Counted from the first letter of the stretch, positions 46,436 to 56,568 are shown. The stretch: DNA of 64,000 bases from Acrocarpospora corrugata (GCF_009687845.1 NZ_BLAD01000056.1:57021-121020), one strand, 5' to 3'. Numbers and translations: made by a program. The notes: a model not told the origin generated them from the sequence alone.

Positions 46436-47653
46436 ATGAACCAGCGCACCCTTCTCATCACGCTCACCGGCCCAGACCGGCCAGGCGTCACCTCACGACT
46501 TTTCACCGTACTCGCGGGATTCCCCGTCACCGTCGCCGACGTCGAACAGGTGGTGATCCGCAAGCGGCTCACCCTCGGCGTCCTGGTCTCGTACGCGGGC
46601 GGCCCCTCGACCGGAACCGGCGGCACCATCGGCGGCCTGTGGACGGCCGTCGAACAGGTCGCCGCCGACCTGGACATGGACCTGGAACTGACCACCGGCA
46701 CCGAATCGAAGGAGAAGCGCCGCCGGGGCCGCCTGCACATCACCGTGCTCGGCTCACCGCTGCTGCCGTCCGCGATGGCCGGGATAGCCGGCCGGATCGC
46801 CGCCAGCGGCGCCAACATCGACCGCATCGAACGGCTCTCCAGCTACCCGGTGACCTGCATCGAGATGGCCGTCTCCGGCGCCGACCCGGTCTCGCTCCGG
46901 GTCGAACTGGCGGCTGAGGCCCACCTGCAGCAGGTGGACGTCGCCGTCCAGCGCTGGGGCATCCACCGGCGCGGAAAGCGCCTCATCGTCATGGACGTGG
47001 ACTCCACCCTGATCCAGGGCGAGGTCATCGAACTGCTGGCCCGCCACGCGGGCAACCTGGAGGAGGTCGCCCGGGTCACCGAAGAGGCGATGCGCGGCGA
47101 ACTGGACTTCACCGAATCCCTGACCCGCCGGGTCGCCCTCCTGGAGGGTCTCCCGGAGGAGGTCTTCGAGAAGGTCACCAAGGAGGTGCTTCTCACGCCC
47201 GGCGCGCGGACGCTGGTCCGGACGCTCAAACGGCTGGACTACCGTTTCGCGATCGTCAGCGGCGGCTTCACCCAGATCACCGACAGTCTGGTGGCCGATC
47301 TGGGCATCGACTACTCGGCCGCCAACACCCTGGAGGTCATCGACGGCCGGCTGACCGGCCGCGTCATCGGCGAGGTCATCGACCGCCCCGGCAAGGCCAG
47401 GGCGCTGGAACGTTTCGCCCTGCAGTCCGGCATCCCGCTCAGCCAGACGGTGGCCATCGGCGACGGCGCCAACGACCTCGACATGCTCGCCACCGCCGGC
47501 CTGGGTATCGCCTTCAACGCCAAGCCGGTGGTCCGCCGGGCCGCCGACACCGCGGTCACCGTCCCGTACCTGGACTCGATCCTCTACCTGCTCGGCATCT
47601 CCCGCGAGGAGGTGGAGGCCGCCGACGCCGAAGACGGCCTCACCGAGTCCTAA
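46436..47653 (+). CDS. serB: phosphoserine phosphatase (ACT + HAD)
   Basis: 405 aa from ATG 46436. An N-terminal ACT-type domain (TLLITLTGPDRPGVTSRLFTVLAGFPVTVADVEQ) regulates, then a second regulatory part, then the HAD catalytic domain: DVDSTLIQGEVIELLARHAG (motif I), VSGGFTQI (II), and AIGDGANDLDMLATAGLG (III). It releases serine from phosphoserine. Long ACT-bearing SerB is standard in actinobacteria. Divergent from olsB-like; converges with the FUSC gene. Confidence 0.96.
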   Translation: MNQRTLLITLTGPDRPGVTSRLFTVLAGFPVTVADVEQVVIRKRLTLGVLVSYAGGPSTGTGGTIGGLWTAVEQVAADLDMDLELTTGTESKEKRRRGRLHITVLGSPLLPSAMAGIAGRIAASGANIDRIERLSSYPVTCIEMAVSGADPVSLRVELAAEAHLQQVDVAVQRWGIHRRGKRLIVMDVDSTLIQGEVIELLARHAGNLEEVARVTEEAMRGELDFTESLTRRVALLEGLPEEVFEKVTKEVLLTPGARTLVRTLKRLDYRFAIVSGGFTQITDSLVADLGIDYSAANTLEVIDGRLTGRVIGEVIDRPGKARALERFALQSGIPLSQTVAIGDGANDLDMLATAGLGIAFNAKPVVRRAADTAVTVPYLDSILYLLGISREEVEAADAEDGLTES

Positions 47654-47659
47654 GCCGCC

Positions 47660-49849
47660 CTACCGGGATCCGCCCGAGCTCGCCGTGGTCACTAATCGGG
47701 CGGATCCCGCGTTCAGTTCTCGCAGGGCGTGGTCGGTGGCGGCGGCGTGCAGCAGGGCGCGGCGCACGTGCGTGCGGGAGTCGGCCGGATCGGCGGCGAG
47801 TTCGTCCAGCCGCCGGTCGGCGAGTCTGCCCAGCCAGCCGCCCAGCTCGGCCAGGCGGCTGTCCACCTCCCCGCCCGACTGATAGGGCTCGCCCGTTCTG
47901 ACGGCCTCGGCCCCGGCTTCCAGGCGGTCCGCGACGGCGTCGAGCACGGTCGGCGCGGGCCCGACCTCGCCGGGGTCCTCGCGCAGCACGGTGGTCACGG
48001 TCATCAGGTCGTCCCGGATCCTTCGAGCGGTGTCCAAGACCTCGTCCACGTACGGCGGCGGCTCGGCGCCCGGTTCGTGCGCCATGTAATCGGCCGACAG
48101 TGCGACGGCCTCCGCCCCCCGCGCGGCCTGGTGAATCCGCTCAACGGCCTCGCGCTCCGGCCGTTCGCGGCGGCTCACCTCGGCCACCGCCCGGCTGGCC
48201 GCCGCGTGGGACTCCAGCAGCCGGGCCACCCGTTCGGCCACCCGGACCGCCTCGCCGCGCGGCCAGAGCAGCCGCGTGCACGCCAGCGCGACCAGCGCGC
48301 CGAGCACGGTGAGGACCACGCGTTCGGTGGCCGCGTCCGGCGACAGCGGCGTCTGGAAGTCGACCAGCAGAAGCACGCACGTGGTCATGAACGTCACCCA
48401 GTACGCGTAGTGCACGGCGACCAGCCCGAACGCGAGGGCGGCCACCACGGCGACCATCGCCACCCTGACCCATTCGCCGGGCGCGATCAGCAGGACCAGC
48501 GCCGCCGCCATGCCGCCGATCACGCTCCCCAGGATCCGCGCCCAGACCTTCGAGAGCGTCTCGCCATAGGTCGGTTGGATCGTCAGCAGGACGGTCAGGG
48601 CGAGCCACTGGGCGTGCGGCGGATGGAAGGCCACGATCGCGACGCAGGCGACCACGGTGCCGAGGGCGGCGCGCAGGCTGTGCCGGACCTCGGGATCGTC
48701 GAGAACCGCCCGAGGCGTGAGCCGGCCGTGCCATGCGAATCGCCGGGCGTGTTCACCCGCCGGATCAAGAGGCCGCATCTCCGGCTCGGCCCAGCCAGGC
48801 GGCGTGTCCGACGCGGCTCGACCAGGCGGCGATTCCGGTTCGTCGTCCTTTCGGATACCGCGCCATTCGGGCAGATTCGGCATCACGATCAGCGTGTGGG
48901 TGAGCGTTCGCGCGGCCGGGCGGGCGACGGCGACGGCCTCGCGGATGCGGTCGGCGACGTGGCCGATCTGGCGGAGCAGCACCAGGCCGAGCAGTTCCCG
49001 CTCGTCGCCGGGGCGCTCGCCGCGCAGCGAATCCACCCGGGCGCTGAAATCGACCGGCTCGGCCTCCTTGTCCGAGTGGAACGACTCTCTGACCGAGGCC
49101 GCCAGCGACTCCAGCAGGTCAGGCAGGCCCACCCGGTCGGGCGCTATCTCGCGGATGACCGCCTCGTGGAGGTCGTGCAGGGCCACGGCCTCGTAGAAGA
49201 CGCGCCGCAGGGCGGCGGTGATCTGTTCGGCCTCGCGGGAGCGGCGTTCCCAGCGGTGGCGGGCGCACGCCGTACGAGCCTGGTGGAGGGTGGATGCGAC
49301 GCGGACCCGCTGGGATTCCCAGGAGTCCGACCCGGTCCGCTCGATCAGGACGGCGAGCTCCTCGGTGGCCTCGCCGAGGGTGGTGGAGAGCGGGCGGGTG
49401 CGGCGCCACGGCCACGGCAACGTGATCATCGTGGCCGCCAGCAGGCCGCCCAGCAGCTCCAGCCCCAGATGCTCGAACGGCGCGACCGGCACCGGATTGG
49501 CGGCCGTGATCAGCAGGGCCATGGCCGCCGTCGGGCCGACCATCGGCACCAGGATCCCCAGCCCGGCGACCACCGGGGCGATCGGGATCAGCAGCCACGG
49601 CTGGTCGGTCACCACCATGCCGAGCACCGTACCCAAGGCCAACGACAAAACCCCGGCCAGCATCGACAGCGCCCGCACCCCCGGCGGGTCGGCGTTGGCC
49701 CGCACCGCGACCAGCCAGGCCCCGATCGCGACCACCCCCGCCGCCACAGGATGCCCGGCGGCCACCCCGATGACCAGCGGAATCACCACGGCGGTCGCGG
49801 TCACCAGGCCGTGGCCGACCGCCAGCCCGCTGTCGTCGAATCTGGCCAC
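47660..49849 (-). CDS. FUSC family membrane protein
   Basis: 729 aa. N-terminal cluster of about six TM helices (GLVTATAVVIPLVIGVAAGHPVAAGVVAIGAW onward), a large soluble domain (about 165-400), a second TM cluster (PHAQWLALTVLLTIQPTYGETLSKVWARILGSVIGGMAAALV) and a C-terminal soluble helical domain. This duplicated YccS/FUSC layout is associated with efflux of aromatic carboxylates, though the substrate is unknown here. Starts 5 nt after the SixA gene ends. Confidence 0.93.
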   Translation of the reverse strand: MARFDDSGLAVGHGLVTATAVVIPLVIGVAAGHPVAAGVVAIGAWLVAVRANADPPGVRALSMLAGVLSLALGTVLGMVVTDQPWLLIPIAPVVAGLGILVPMVGPTAAMALLITAANPVPVAPFEHLGLELLGGLLAATMITLPWPWRRTRPLSTTLGEATEELAVLIERTGSDSWESQRVRVASTLHQARTACARHRWERRSREAEQITAALRRVFYEAVALHDLHEAVIREIAPDRVGLPDLLESLAASVRESFHSDKEAEPVDFSARVDSLRGERPGDERELLGLVLLRQIGHVADRIREAVAVARPAARTLTHTLIVMPNLPEWRGIRKDDEPESPPGRAASDTPPGWAEPEMRPLDPAGEHARRFAWHGRLTPRAVLDDPEVRHSLRAALGTVVACVAIVAFHPPHAQWLALTVLLTIQPTYGETLSKVWARILGSVIGGMAAALVLLIAPGEWVRVAMVAVVAALAFGLVAVHYAYWVTFMTTCVLLLVDFQTPLSPDAATERVVLTVLGALVALACTRLLWPRGEAVRVAERVARLLESHAAASRAVAEVSRRERPEREAVERIHQAARGAEAVALSADYMAHEPGAEPPPYVDEVLDTARRIRDDLMTVTTVLREDPGEVGPAPTVLDAVADRLEAGAEAVRTGEPYQSGGEVDSRLAELGGWLGRLADRRLDELAADPADSRTHVRRALLHAAATDHALRELNAGSARLVTTASSGGSR

Positions 49850-49854
49850 GATCG

Positions 49855-50310
49855 TCAGGGCCGGTGGGAGTCCACCAGTGTCCCGGTGCCGGAGTCGATC
49901 TCCGACCAGGGCCCGGGCAGCTCGATCACCGCGAACGCCCCGGGCGGGAAGGTGTCCACCTGGTCACCGGCCAGGCCGATCACCAGCTCGTGCACGCTCG
50001 GATTGTGGCCGACCAGCACCAGCGTGCCCACGTCCGGCCCGACCTGGCGGAGCAGGACGAGCAGCTCGTCGGCGTAGGCCTCGTAGATGTCCCGATCCAG
50101 TTCGAGTGGCGCGGCCAGCCCGAGCAGCTCGGCGGTCTCCTTGGTCCGCTTGGACGCGGAGGACAGGATGAGGTCGGGCTTGAGCGGGCCGATCAGCACA
50201 CCGGCCTCGCGCGCGTTGCGCTGCCCCCGATTGGTCAGCCCGCGCTCGAAGTCCAGCACCCCGGGGATGTGCTCCGCCTTCGCGTGCCGCAGCACGATCA
50301 ACGTCTTCAT
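49855..50310 (-). CDS. SixA-like histidine phosphatase
   Basis: 151 aa from ATG 50310 (MKTLIVLRHAKAEH); an upstream ATG at 50349 adds 13 residues without an RBS. Catalytic RHx motif at RHAK, LTNRGQRNAREAG, ILSSASKRTKETAELLG and the second His in TLVLVGHNPSVHELVIG. SixA-type enzymes dephosphorylate His in phosphorelays or small molecules. Five nt upstream of the FUSC gene. Confidence 0.92.
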   Translation of the reverse strand: MKTLIVLRHAKAEHIPGVLDFERGLTNRGQRNAREAGVLIGPLKPDLILSSASKRTKETAELLGLAAPLELDRDIYEAYADELLVLLRQVGPDVGTLVLVGHNPSVHELVIGLAGDQVDTFPPGAFAVIELPGPWSEIDSGTGTLVDSHRP

Positions 50311-50364
50311 GGCACGCAACGCTCTTCCATGCCCAGATTCTATGAACATGGTGTGGATACGCGT

Positions 50365-50394
50365 GAGGGTCCCCCGCCTCGGCGGAGGACCCTC
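50365..50394 (-). terminator. hppA terminator hairpin
   Basis: GAGGGTCC (50365-50372) pairs with GGACCCTC (50387-50394), with inner CCGCC/GGCGG pairs, 15 nt past the hppA stop. Confidence 0.75.
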
Positions 50395-50408
50395 GGCGAA
50401 CCACGGAA

Positions 50409-52733
50409 TCAGCCGGCGACCGGCTCCAGCTCTTCCTTGCTGTTGTCGGACGCCTCCATGCCGCCGGAGCGGCGCTTCGACACCACGATCGCGCCGACCA
50501 CGACGATCACCGCCAGCGCGGTGATCCCGAACCGGAGCAGCGTGTTGTCCGCGGTCACCACGACGGCGGGCGCGATCAGCAGCGCGACCAGGTTCATCAC
50601 CTTGATCAGCGGGTTGATGGCCGGGCCCGCGGTGTCCTTGAACGGGTCACCCACGGTGTCGCCGATGATGGTCGCCTCGTGCGCCTGGGAGCCCTTGCCC
50701 CCGTGGTGCCCGTCCTCGACCAGCTTCTTGGCGTTGTCCCAGGCGCCGCCCGAGTTGGACAGGAACACCGCCATCAGCGTGCCGGACGCGATCGCGCCGG
50801 CCAGGTACGCGCCCAGCGGGGCGTAGCCCAGCGCGAAACCGACCGCGATCGGGGTCAGCACGGCGAGCAGGCCGGGAGTGGCCAGCTCGCGGAGCGAGTC
50901 CTTGGTGCAGATGTCCACGACCCGGCCGTAGTCGGGCAGTTCGGTGCCGTCCATGATGCCCGGCTTGGTACGGAACTGGTTCCGTACCTCGAACACCACC
51001 CGCATCGCCGCCCGGCCGACCGCGGAGATCGCCAGCCCGGAGAACAGGAACACCACCGCCGCGCCGATGATCAGACCGACCAGCACGTTGGGCGCGTCCA
51101 CGCTCAGGCTGAAGCTCTGGAAACTGCCCAGAGCGGCCTTCACGCTGTCCGAAGCCGCGGCCAGCTGGGCCTCGACGGCGGTGCGGAACGAGCCGAACAG
51201 CGCCGTCGCGGCCAGCACCGCGGTCGCGATGGCGATGCCCTTGGTGATCGCCTTGGTGGTGTTGCCGACCGCGTCCAGCGAGGTCAGCACCTGCGCGCCC
51301 TCGCCCTCGACGTCGCCGGACATCTCCGCGATGCCCTGCGCGTTGTCGGAGACCGGGCCGAAAGTGTCCATCGACACGATCACGCCGACCGTGGTCAGCA
51401 GGCCGGTCCCGGCCAGCGCCACCGCGAACAGCGCCACGGTCACGTTGCCGAAGCCCAGCAGGAACGCGCCGTACACGGCCGCGCCGATCAGCAGCGCCGA
51501 GTACACGGCCGACTCCAGACCGACCGAGATACCCGCCAGGATGACGGTCGCCGGGCCGGTACGGGACGCCTCGCCGATGTCCTTCACCGGACGACGGTTG
51601 GTCTCGGTGAAGTAGCCGGTGAGGATCTGGATCGCACTGGCCAGCACCAGACCGATCAGCACCGCGCCGATCGCGATGATCCGCGGGTCGGCGGTGATCG
51701 CCTGGACGGCGGGCGCGGCCGAGGTCAGCTCGGCGAAGGAGGCGGGCAGGTACGCGTACGCGGCACCGGCCACCAGCACCGCGGAGATCCCGGCCGAGAT
51801 GAAGAAGCCCCGGTTGATCGCGGCCATCGCGTTCCGGTCGCCCGGACGGGGCGAGGTGACGAAGATGCCGATGATCGCGGTGATCACACCGATCATCGGG
51901 ACGATCAGCGGGAACACCAGGCCCTCGGTGCCGAACGCCGCCTTGCCCAGGATCAGCGAGGCGACCAGCATGACCGCGTACGACTCGAACAGGTCGGCCG
52001 CCATGCCGGCGCAGTCGCCAACGTTGTCGCCCACGTTGTCGGCGATGGTGGCGGCGTTGCGCGGGTCGTCCTCGGGGATGCCCTGCTCGACCTTGCCGAC
52101 CAGGTCGGCGCCGACGTCGGCGGCCTTGGTGAAGATGCCGCCGCCGACTCGCATGAACATGGCGAGCAGCGCGGCGCCGAAGCCGAAGCCTTCGAGCACG
52201 CTCGGGGCGTCGCCCTTGTAGACGAACACCACGATCGCCGCGCCCAGCAGACCGAGCCCGACGGTGAACATACCGGCCACACCGCCGGTCCTGAACGCGA
52301 TCCGCATCGCGGTCTTCTCGCCCGCTTCCCGGGCGGCGGCGGCGACGCGCACGTTGCCGCGCACCGCCAGCCACATCCCGATGAACCCGGTCAGCGCGGA
52401 AAAGACCGCGCCGACCACGAAGAAGACGCTGCGCCCGATCTGCACGCTCGTCGACTCCGCGGGGAGCAGCAGCAGCAGGAAGGGGATAAGAATCACAAAG
52501 ACGGCAAGCGTCCGGAACTGCCGCGTCAGGTAAGCGGCAGCCCCTTCCTGTACGGCTTTCGCGATGTTCTGCATACGTTCTGTGCCCTGGGGCGCGGCCA
52601 GCACCTCGCGCACGAGGCCGCCGGCTACGGCCAGCGCGATCATAGCCACGGCGGCCACCACGATCACGATCGTGAGATGGGAACCGCTCAGGGATACCGC
52701 TGCGTCATTGCCAGCGGCGAGATAGGCAGACAA
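50409..52733 (-). CDS. hppA: membrane-bound H+-translocating pyrophosphatase
   Basis: 774 aa with about 16 TM segments. PPi-binding DVGADLVGKVEQGIPEDDPRN and TIADNVGDNVGDCAGMAADLFE, plus the later NSGGAWDNAKKLVEDG and GDTVGDPFKDTAGP are all intact. GNTTKA places Lys where K+-dependent pumps have Ala, so this should be a K+-independent H+ pump. TTG start (52731-52733) supported by GGAGG 8 nt upstream. Its position beside bldG matches the Streptomyces order I remember. Confidence 0.97.
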   Translation of the reverse strand: MSAYLAAGNDAAVSLSGSHLTIVIVVAAVAMIALAVAGGLVREVLAAPQGTERMQNIAKAVQEGAAAYLTRQFRTLAVFVILIPFLLLLLPAESTSVQIGRSVFFVVGAVFSALTGFIGMWLAVRGNVRVAAAAREAGEKTAMRIAFRTGGVAGMFTVGLGLLGAAIVVFVYKGDAPSVLEGFGFGAALLAMFMRVGGGIFTKAADVGADLVGKVEQGIPEDDPRNAATIADNVGDNVGDCAGMAADLFESYAVMLVASLILGKAAFGTEGLVFPLIVPMIGVITAIIGIFVTSPRPGDRNAMAAINRGFFISAGISAVLVAGAAYAYLPASFAELTSAAPAVQAITADPRIIAIGAVLIGLVLASAIQILTGYFTETNRRPVKDIGEASRTGPATVILAGISVGLESAVYSALLIGAAVYGAFLLGFGNVTVALFAVALAGTGLLTTVGVIVSMDTFGPVSDNAQGIAEMSGDVEGEGAQVLTSLDAVGNTTKAITKGIAIATAVLAATALFGSFRTAVEAQLAAASDSVKAALGSFQSFSLSVDAPNVLVGLIIGAAVVFLFSGLAISAVGRAAMRVVFEVRNQFRTKPGIMDGTELPDYGRVVDICTKDSLRELATPGLLAVLTPIAVGFALGYAPLGAYLAGAIASGTLMAVFLSNSGGAWDNAKKLVEDGHHGGKGSQAHEATIIGDTVGDPFKDTAGPAINPLIKVMNLVALLIAPAVVVTADNTLLRFGITALAVIVVVGAIVVSKRRSGGMEASDNSKEELEPVAG

Positions 52734-53121
52734 TTCCGTCCTCCTCGGCCAGACGGGTAGTTTCTGCCCGGGAGGCGCAGCCTCACAGTGTCTTCAGCGT
52801 GCCCCATCGCGAGCGGGGGCTTCAGCGGCGCACTTCCGGGTGGTTGGCAGTGCCGCTTCCGGTTGCAATCCGCAATACCTTGGCCGGTGCGGGGAGTCTA
52901 CGCAGCCTGTCGGCGGATATGAAGGCCCTGGGGCCCGCTAATTAGGGGCGCGTCCAGTAAGGACGGGTTGCACCCCCACCCAAACAGGCCGTTTGGCTGC
53001 CTGTCACCAGATGTCCATCCGGTTACGGACAGAACTTGTTCCGGGCTTCGGACGACCAGAATTGGGTGGAGGAGAGATTCGGCCAGTCCCAAACTAGGTT
53101 GTGGGACTCAGCGGATCATGG
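52734..53121. other. hppA leader / intergenic region
   Basis: 388 bp between hppA and the anti-sigma-like gene, both on the minus strand, so it holds the hppA promoter. No gene is supported. CTAATTAG at 52938-52945 is an A/T-rich palindrome, possibly a promoter element. Confidence 0.5.
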
Positions 53122-53589
53122 TCAGCGGGCCGGGACCCCGTTGGGAGTGGCGGCCGGCCAACTCATCCGGATCCGCACCCCCGTCGGACCGGGAGAGACC
53201 TCGACATCGTCGGCAAGGCCGGCGATGACCGCGATACCTAAACCCGGCATCTCGGGAACTATCCCGAACATCCAGTCGGCCGACGTGCCAGCGGCAACCA
53301 GGCCGTTGGCCGTACCGGTCGAAGATTGAATATCGTCGTTCGGGGCGGAGTCGGTGACCGTCACCTCGAAACGCCCCGAATCATCCCGGATCTCGATCCG
53401 GATCGGCTCCCCCGGGCAGTGGACGCGATGTGCCTCAACTGCCCGGGAGCACGCCTCTCCGACGGCGAGCCGCACTTCGTCCAGCAACGCCTCGGCCACC
53501 CCCGTACGGCGCGCGATGGCCGTAGCGACCAACCGCGCCGTGCGCACATGAGCCGGCAACGCGCTGAACGTCAGCTCGACGGTGGCCAT
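53122..53589 (-). CDS. HATPase-fold anti-sigma-factor-like protein, partner of BldG
   Basis: 155 aa; starts 2 nt after the bldG stop. RsbW/SpoIIAB fold: LTFSALPAHVRTARLVATAIARRTGV, a modified N box VRLAVGEACSRAVEAHR, then VTVTDSAP and GLGIAVIAGLADDVEV. The usual Asn of the N box is replaced by Arg-Ala (EACSRA), so ATP hydrolysis or kinase activity may be reduced. The gene order corresponds to bldG-orf3 (ApgA) of S. coelicolor. Confidence 0.93.
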   Translation of the reverse strand: MATVELTFSALPAHVRTARLVATAIARRTGVAEALLDEVRLAVGEACSRAVEAHRVHCPGEPIRIEIRDDSGRFEVTVTDSAPNDDIQSSTGTANGLVAAGTSADWMFGIVPEMPGLGIAVIAGLADDVEVSPGPTGVRIRMSWPAATPNGVPAR

Positions 53590-53591
53590 GA

Positions 53592-53942
53592 CTACTTGTC
53601 TCGGCCGTGGGCTTCCTTGGCCTCATCCACGGAGGCGTAGATCCCGAAGACCTTGGTAAGCCCGGTGATCCGGAAGATCTTCAGGATGCGCTCCTGCGTG
53701 CAGACGAGTTCCAGGGAGCCATCGTGCGCCCGCACCCGCTTGAGCCCGCCGACCAGGACACCGAGTCCGGTCGAGTCGAGGAAGTCCACTTTCTCCATGT
53801 TCACGAGAAGGTGGAAGTTGCCCTTGTTCACCAAGTCGATGAGCAGCTCACGCAATCTGGGCGCGGTGTAGACGTCGATCTCACCCTCGACCTCGACAAT
53901 GGTGAGACGGTCCTCGGTACGGTGGTCCAACTTCAGATCCAC
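53592..53942 (-). CDS. bldG: anti-sigma-factor antagonist BldG (STAS domain)
   Basis: 116 aa. STAS fold with [21 protein letters not shown] and the phosphorylation site [13 protein letters not shown], where Ser57 corresponds to the BldG phosphoserine. The ending [16 protein letters not shown] is typical. Homologues control development and antibiotic production in Streptomyces through anti-sigma binding. Upstream of its partner with a 2-nt gap; the divergent helicase gene starts about 100 nt away. Confidence 0.96.
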   Translation of the reverse strand: MDLKLDHRTEDRLTIVEVEGEIDVYTAPRLRELLIDLVNKGNFHLLVNMEKVDFLDSTGLGVLVGGLKRVRAHDGSLELVCTQERILKIFRITGLTKVFGIYASVDEAKEAHGRDK

Positions 53943-54039
53943 AGATCCTCCAGCGCCTTGCCTGCGTAGGTCCGATGCAGATCGTGCATCCTAGGAAAAC
54001 ACGATCCTGACGCGCGGCATTCAACCACGCTACGCCTCA

Positions 54040-56568
54040 GTGTCTATACGAAATCCCGACTCCGGGCGACTCTCCCCGCAGATGCCATGGTGGAAACCAA
54101 TGAATCGGTCCTCTTCACCCGCTCACCCGAACAGGCGTGCGTCAGGCCGGAGCGGACCACTCCTGGAGCGCTTGCTGATGACCTCGGCACGGCACGGGAG
54201 AGTCACTCATGTGGAGCATGTTCCAGCACGTCAGGCTGGTCAAGCCCAGTGGCCGGATTGGGTCCCCGACGCGGTGCGGGAGCGGCTGGAGGGACAGGGA
54301 GTGACCGGCCTCTGGCCGCACCAGTTCGCCGCCGCCGAGCATGTTTCCCGTGGCCAAAACGTGATCATTTCCACTGGGACCGCCTCAGGAAAATCTCTGG
54401 CCTATCTGGTCCCGGCGGTCACCGGCATCCTGTCCGGCGCCACCGTTCTCTACCTCACCCCGACCAAGGCGCTCGCCGCCGACCAGCTCCGCGCCCTCTC
54501 GGCGCTCTCCCTCGATCAGGTACGCCCCGCGACCTTCGACGGCGACACCCCGATGGAAGAACGCGCCTGGATCCGCCGCCACGCCAACTATGTCCTGACA
54601 AATCCGGACATGCTCCATCGGTCGATGTTGCCGCGGCATGCGGCTTGGACGTCGTTCTGGCGGCGGTTGTCGTTAGTGATCGTGGATGAGTGTCATGGGT
54701 ATCGGGGGGTGTTCGGGTCGCATGTGGCGCAGATCTTGCGGCGGTTGCGGCGGGTGGCGGCGAAATATGGTGCCCGGCCGGTGTTTTTCCTCGCTTCGGC
54801 CACTGCCAGCGAGCCCGGGACGACGGGGATGCGCCTGACGGGCCTTGAGATGGCCGAGGTGACGCTTGATGCCTCTCCGCGAGGAGCAACTACCATCGCG
54901 CTCTGGGAGCCGCCTCTGACCGATCTGCGGGGCGAGGGGGGCGCACCGGTCCGGCGCACGGCCACCGCCGAAGCGGCTGACCTCCTCGCCGACCTCGTCC
55001 TCGATGGCGTACGGACTCTCGCGTTCGTACGCTCACGCCGAGCGGCTGAGACGGTGGCCCTATCCGCCCGAAGTCACCTCCACGACACCGAACTCGCGCT
55101 CGGCGTGCACGCGCGGCCGTCCCGGGCCGGGATGTCCACGCCCGTGTTGCCCGAGTTGCGGCTGGCGGACAAGGTGGCGGCCTACCGGGCCGGGTACCTG
55201 GCCGAGGACCGGCGGCTGCTGGAGAAGGCGCTGCGGTCGGGTGAGCTGCTCGGGGTGGCGACCACGAACGCGCTGGAGCTCGGGGTGGACGTGTCCGGGC
55301 TGGACGCGGTGCTGATCGCCGGGTGGCCCGGGACGCGGGCGTCGTTGTGGCAGCAGGCGGGGCGGGCGGGACGGGACGGCCAGGACGCGCTGGCGGTGCT
55401 GATCGCGCGGGACGATCCGCTGGACACGTATCTGGTGCACCATCCGGAGGCGCTGTTCGGGCATCCGGTGGAGGCGACCGTCCTCGATCCGGACAACCCG
55501 TATGTACTGGCTCCACACTTGTGCGCGGCCGCGTCCGAAATCCCCCTCTCGGAGGAGGACTACCTCATTTTCGGTCCTGCCGCATTGGGGGTTCTGGATG
55601 AGTTGGTGGCGCGGGGGTTGCTGCGGCGGCGGACGACGGGGTGGTTCTGGACGAGCCGGGATCGGGCCGTCGATCTGGCGGACATCCGGGGGTCGGGCGG
55701 GTCGCCGGTGCAGATCGTCGAATCCGGGACCGGGCGGCTGCTCGGGACCGTGGACGAGGCGTCCGCGCACGGGACCGTGCACACGGGGGCGGTGCACATC
55801 CATCGCGGGGACACGTACGTGGTGGATGAGTTCGACCTCGAAGCCGGCGTCGCCCTGGTGTCGGCCGCGCAGCCCGATTACTCGACGTTCGCCCGGGACA
55901 TCACCGATATCCGCGTCATCGAGTCGCTGCGGTCGCGGGTGCTCGGGCCCGGCGAGCTCCATTTCGGGTCGGTGGAGGTGACCCGGCAGGTCGTCTCGTA
56001 CCTCAAACGCCGCACCCAGACCGGTGAAGTCCTCGGCGACGATCCCCTCGACCTGCCGCCGCGGACCCTCCGTACCCGCGCGGTCTGGTGGACCCTCCCC
56101 AACTCCGCCCTGGCGGAGATCGACCCGCGAACCGACCTGGGCGGCGCCGCGCACGCGGCCGAGCACGCCGCGATCGGCCTGCTCCCCCTGTTCGCCACCT
56201 GCGACCGCTGGGACATCGGCGGCGTCTCCACCGAACTCCACCCCGACACCGGCCTCCTCACCGTCTTCGTGTACGACGGCCACGACGGCGGCGCCGGCTT
56301 CGCGGAACGCGGCTACGCCCACGCCGCCGACTGGCTCACCGCCACCCGCGACGCCATCGCCTCCTGCGAATGCGACCGAGGCTGCCCGTCCTGCATCCAG
56401 TCCCCCAAATGCGGCAACGGCAACGAGCCTTTGGACAAAGCAGGCGCCCTACGCCTCCTGGGCATCCTGCTCGCGCCCTACATCGAATCCTCAGAGGCCC
56501 CAGGCGGCAGCGATAACTGGCCCGACTCCGACCTGTCGCCCTCCGACTCGATCACCCGAGTGACATAG
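54040..56568 (+). CDS. DEAD/DEAH helicase with DUF1998 (MrfA/Hrq1-like)
   Basis: 842 aa from GTG 54040; ATG 54082 or 54100 are also possible starts. RecA1 with Walker A IISTGTASGKS near residue 112, DECH box (LVIVDECHGYRG) near 214, SATASEP motif III, RecA2 with GRAGRDGQDALAVLIARDDP motif VI. The C-terminal DUF1998 has Zn-like Cys: CECDRGCPSCIQSPKCGNGN. This is the SF2 group of MrfA (DNA-crosslink repair in Bacillus) and fungal Hrq1. Its 3' end overlaps the convergent gene by 91 nt. Confidence 0.94.
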   Translation: MSIRNPDSGRLSPQMPWWKPMNRSSSPAHPNRRASGRSGPLLERLLMTSARHGRVTHVEHVPARQAGQAQWPDWVPDAVRERLEGQGVTGLWPHQFAAAEHVSRGQNVIISTGTASGKSLAYLVPAVTGILSGATVLYLTPTKALAADQLRALSALSLDQVRPATFDGDTPMEERAWIRRHANYVLTNPDMLHRSMLPRHAAWTSFWRRLSLVIVDECHGYRGVFGSHVAQILRRLRRVAAKYGARPVFFLASATASEPGTTGMRLTGLEMAEVTLDASPRGATTIALWEPPLTDLRGEGGAPVRRTATAEAADLLADLVLDGVRTLAFVRSRRAAETVALSARSHLHDTELALGVHARPSRAGMSTPVLPELRLADKVAAYRAGYLAEDRRLLEKALRSGELLGVATTNALELGVDVSGLDAVLIAGWPGTRASLWQQAGRAGRDGQDALAVLIARDDPLDTYLVHHPEALFGHPVEATVLDPDNPYVLAPHLCAAASEIPLSEEDYLIFGPAALGVLDELVARGLLRRRTTGWFWTSRDRAVDLADIRGSGGSPVQIVESGTGRLLGTVDEASAHGTVHTGAVHIHRGDTYVVDEFDLEAGVALVSAAQPDYSTFARDITDIRVIESLRSRVLGPGELHFGSVEVTRQVVSYLKRRTQTGEVLGDDPLDLPPRTLRTRAVWWTLPNSALAEIDPRTDLGGAAHAAEHAAIGLLPLFATCDRWDIGGVSTELHPDTGLLTVFVYDGHDGGAGFAERGYAHAADWLTATRDAIASCECDRGCPSCIQSPKCGNGNEPLDKAGALRLLGILLAPYIESSEAPGGSDNWPDSDLSPSDSITRVT

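Noticed and set aside
50679..52760. 693-codon plus-strand frame opposite hppA
   Set aside because: His/Arg/Gln-rich composition; hppA motifs on the minus strand are intact.
53122..53942. complete sigma-factor operon at bldG
   Set aside because: No sigma-factor gene is adjacent; only the STAS and HATPase partners are present.
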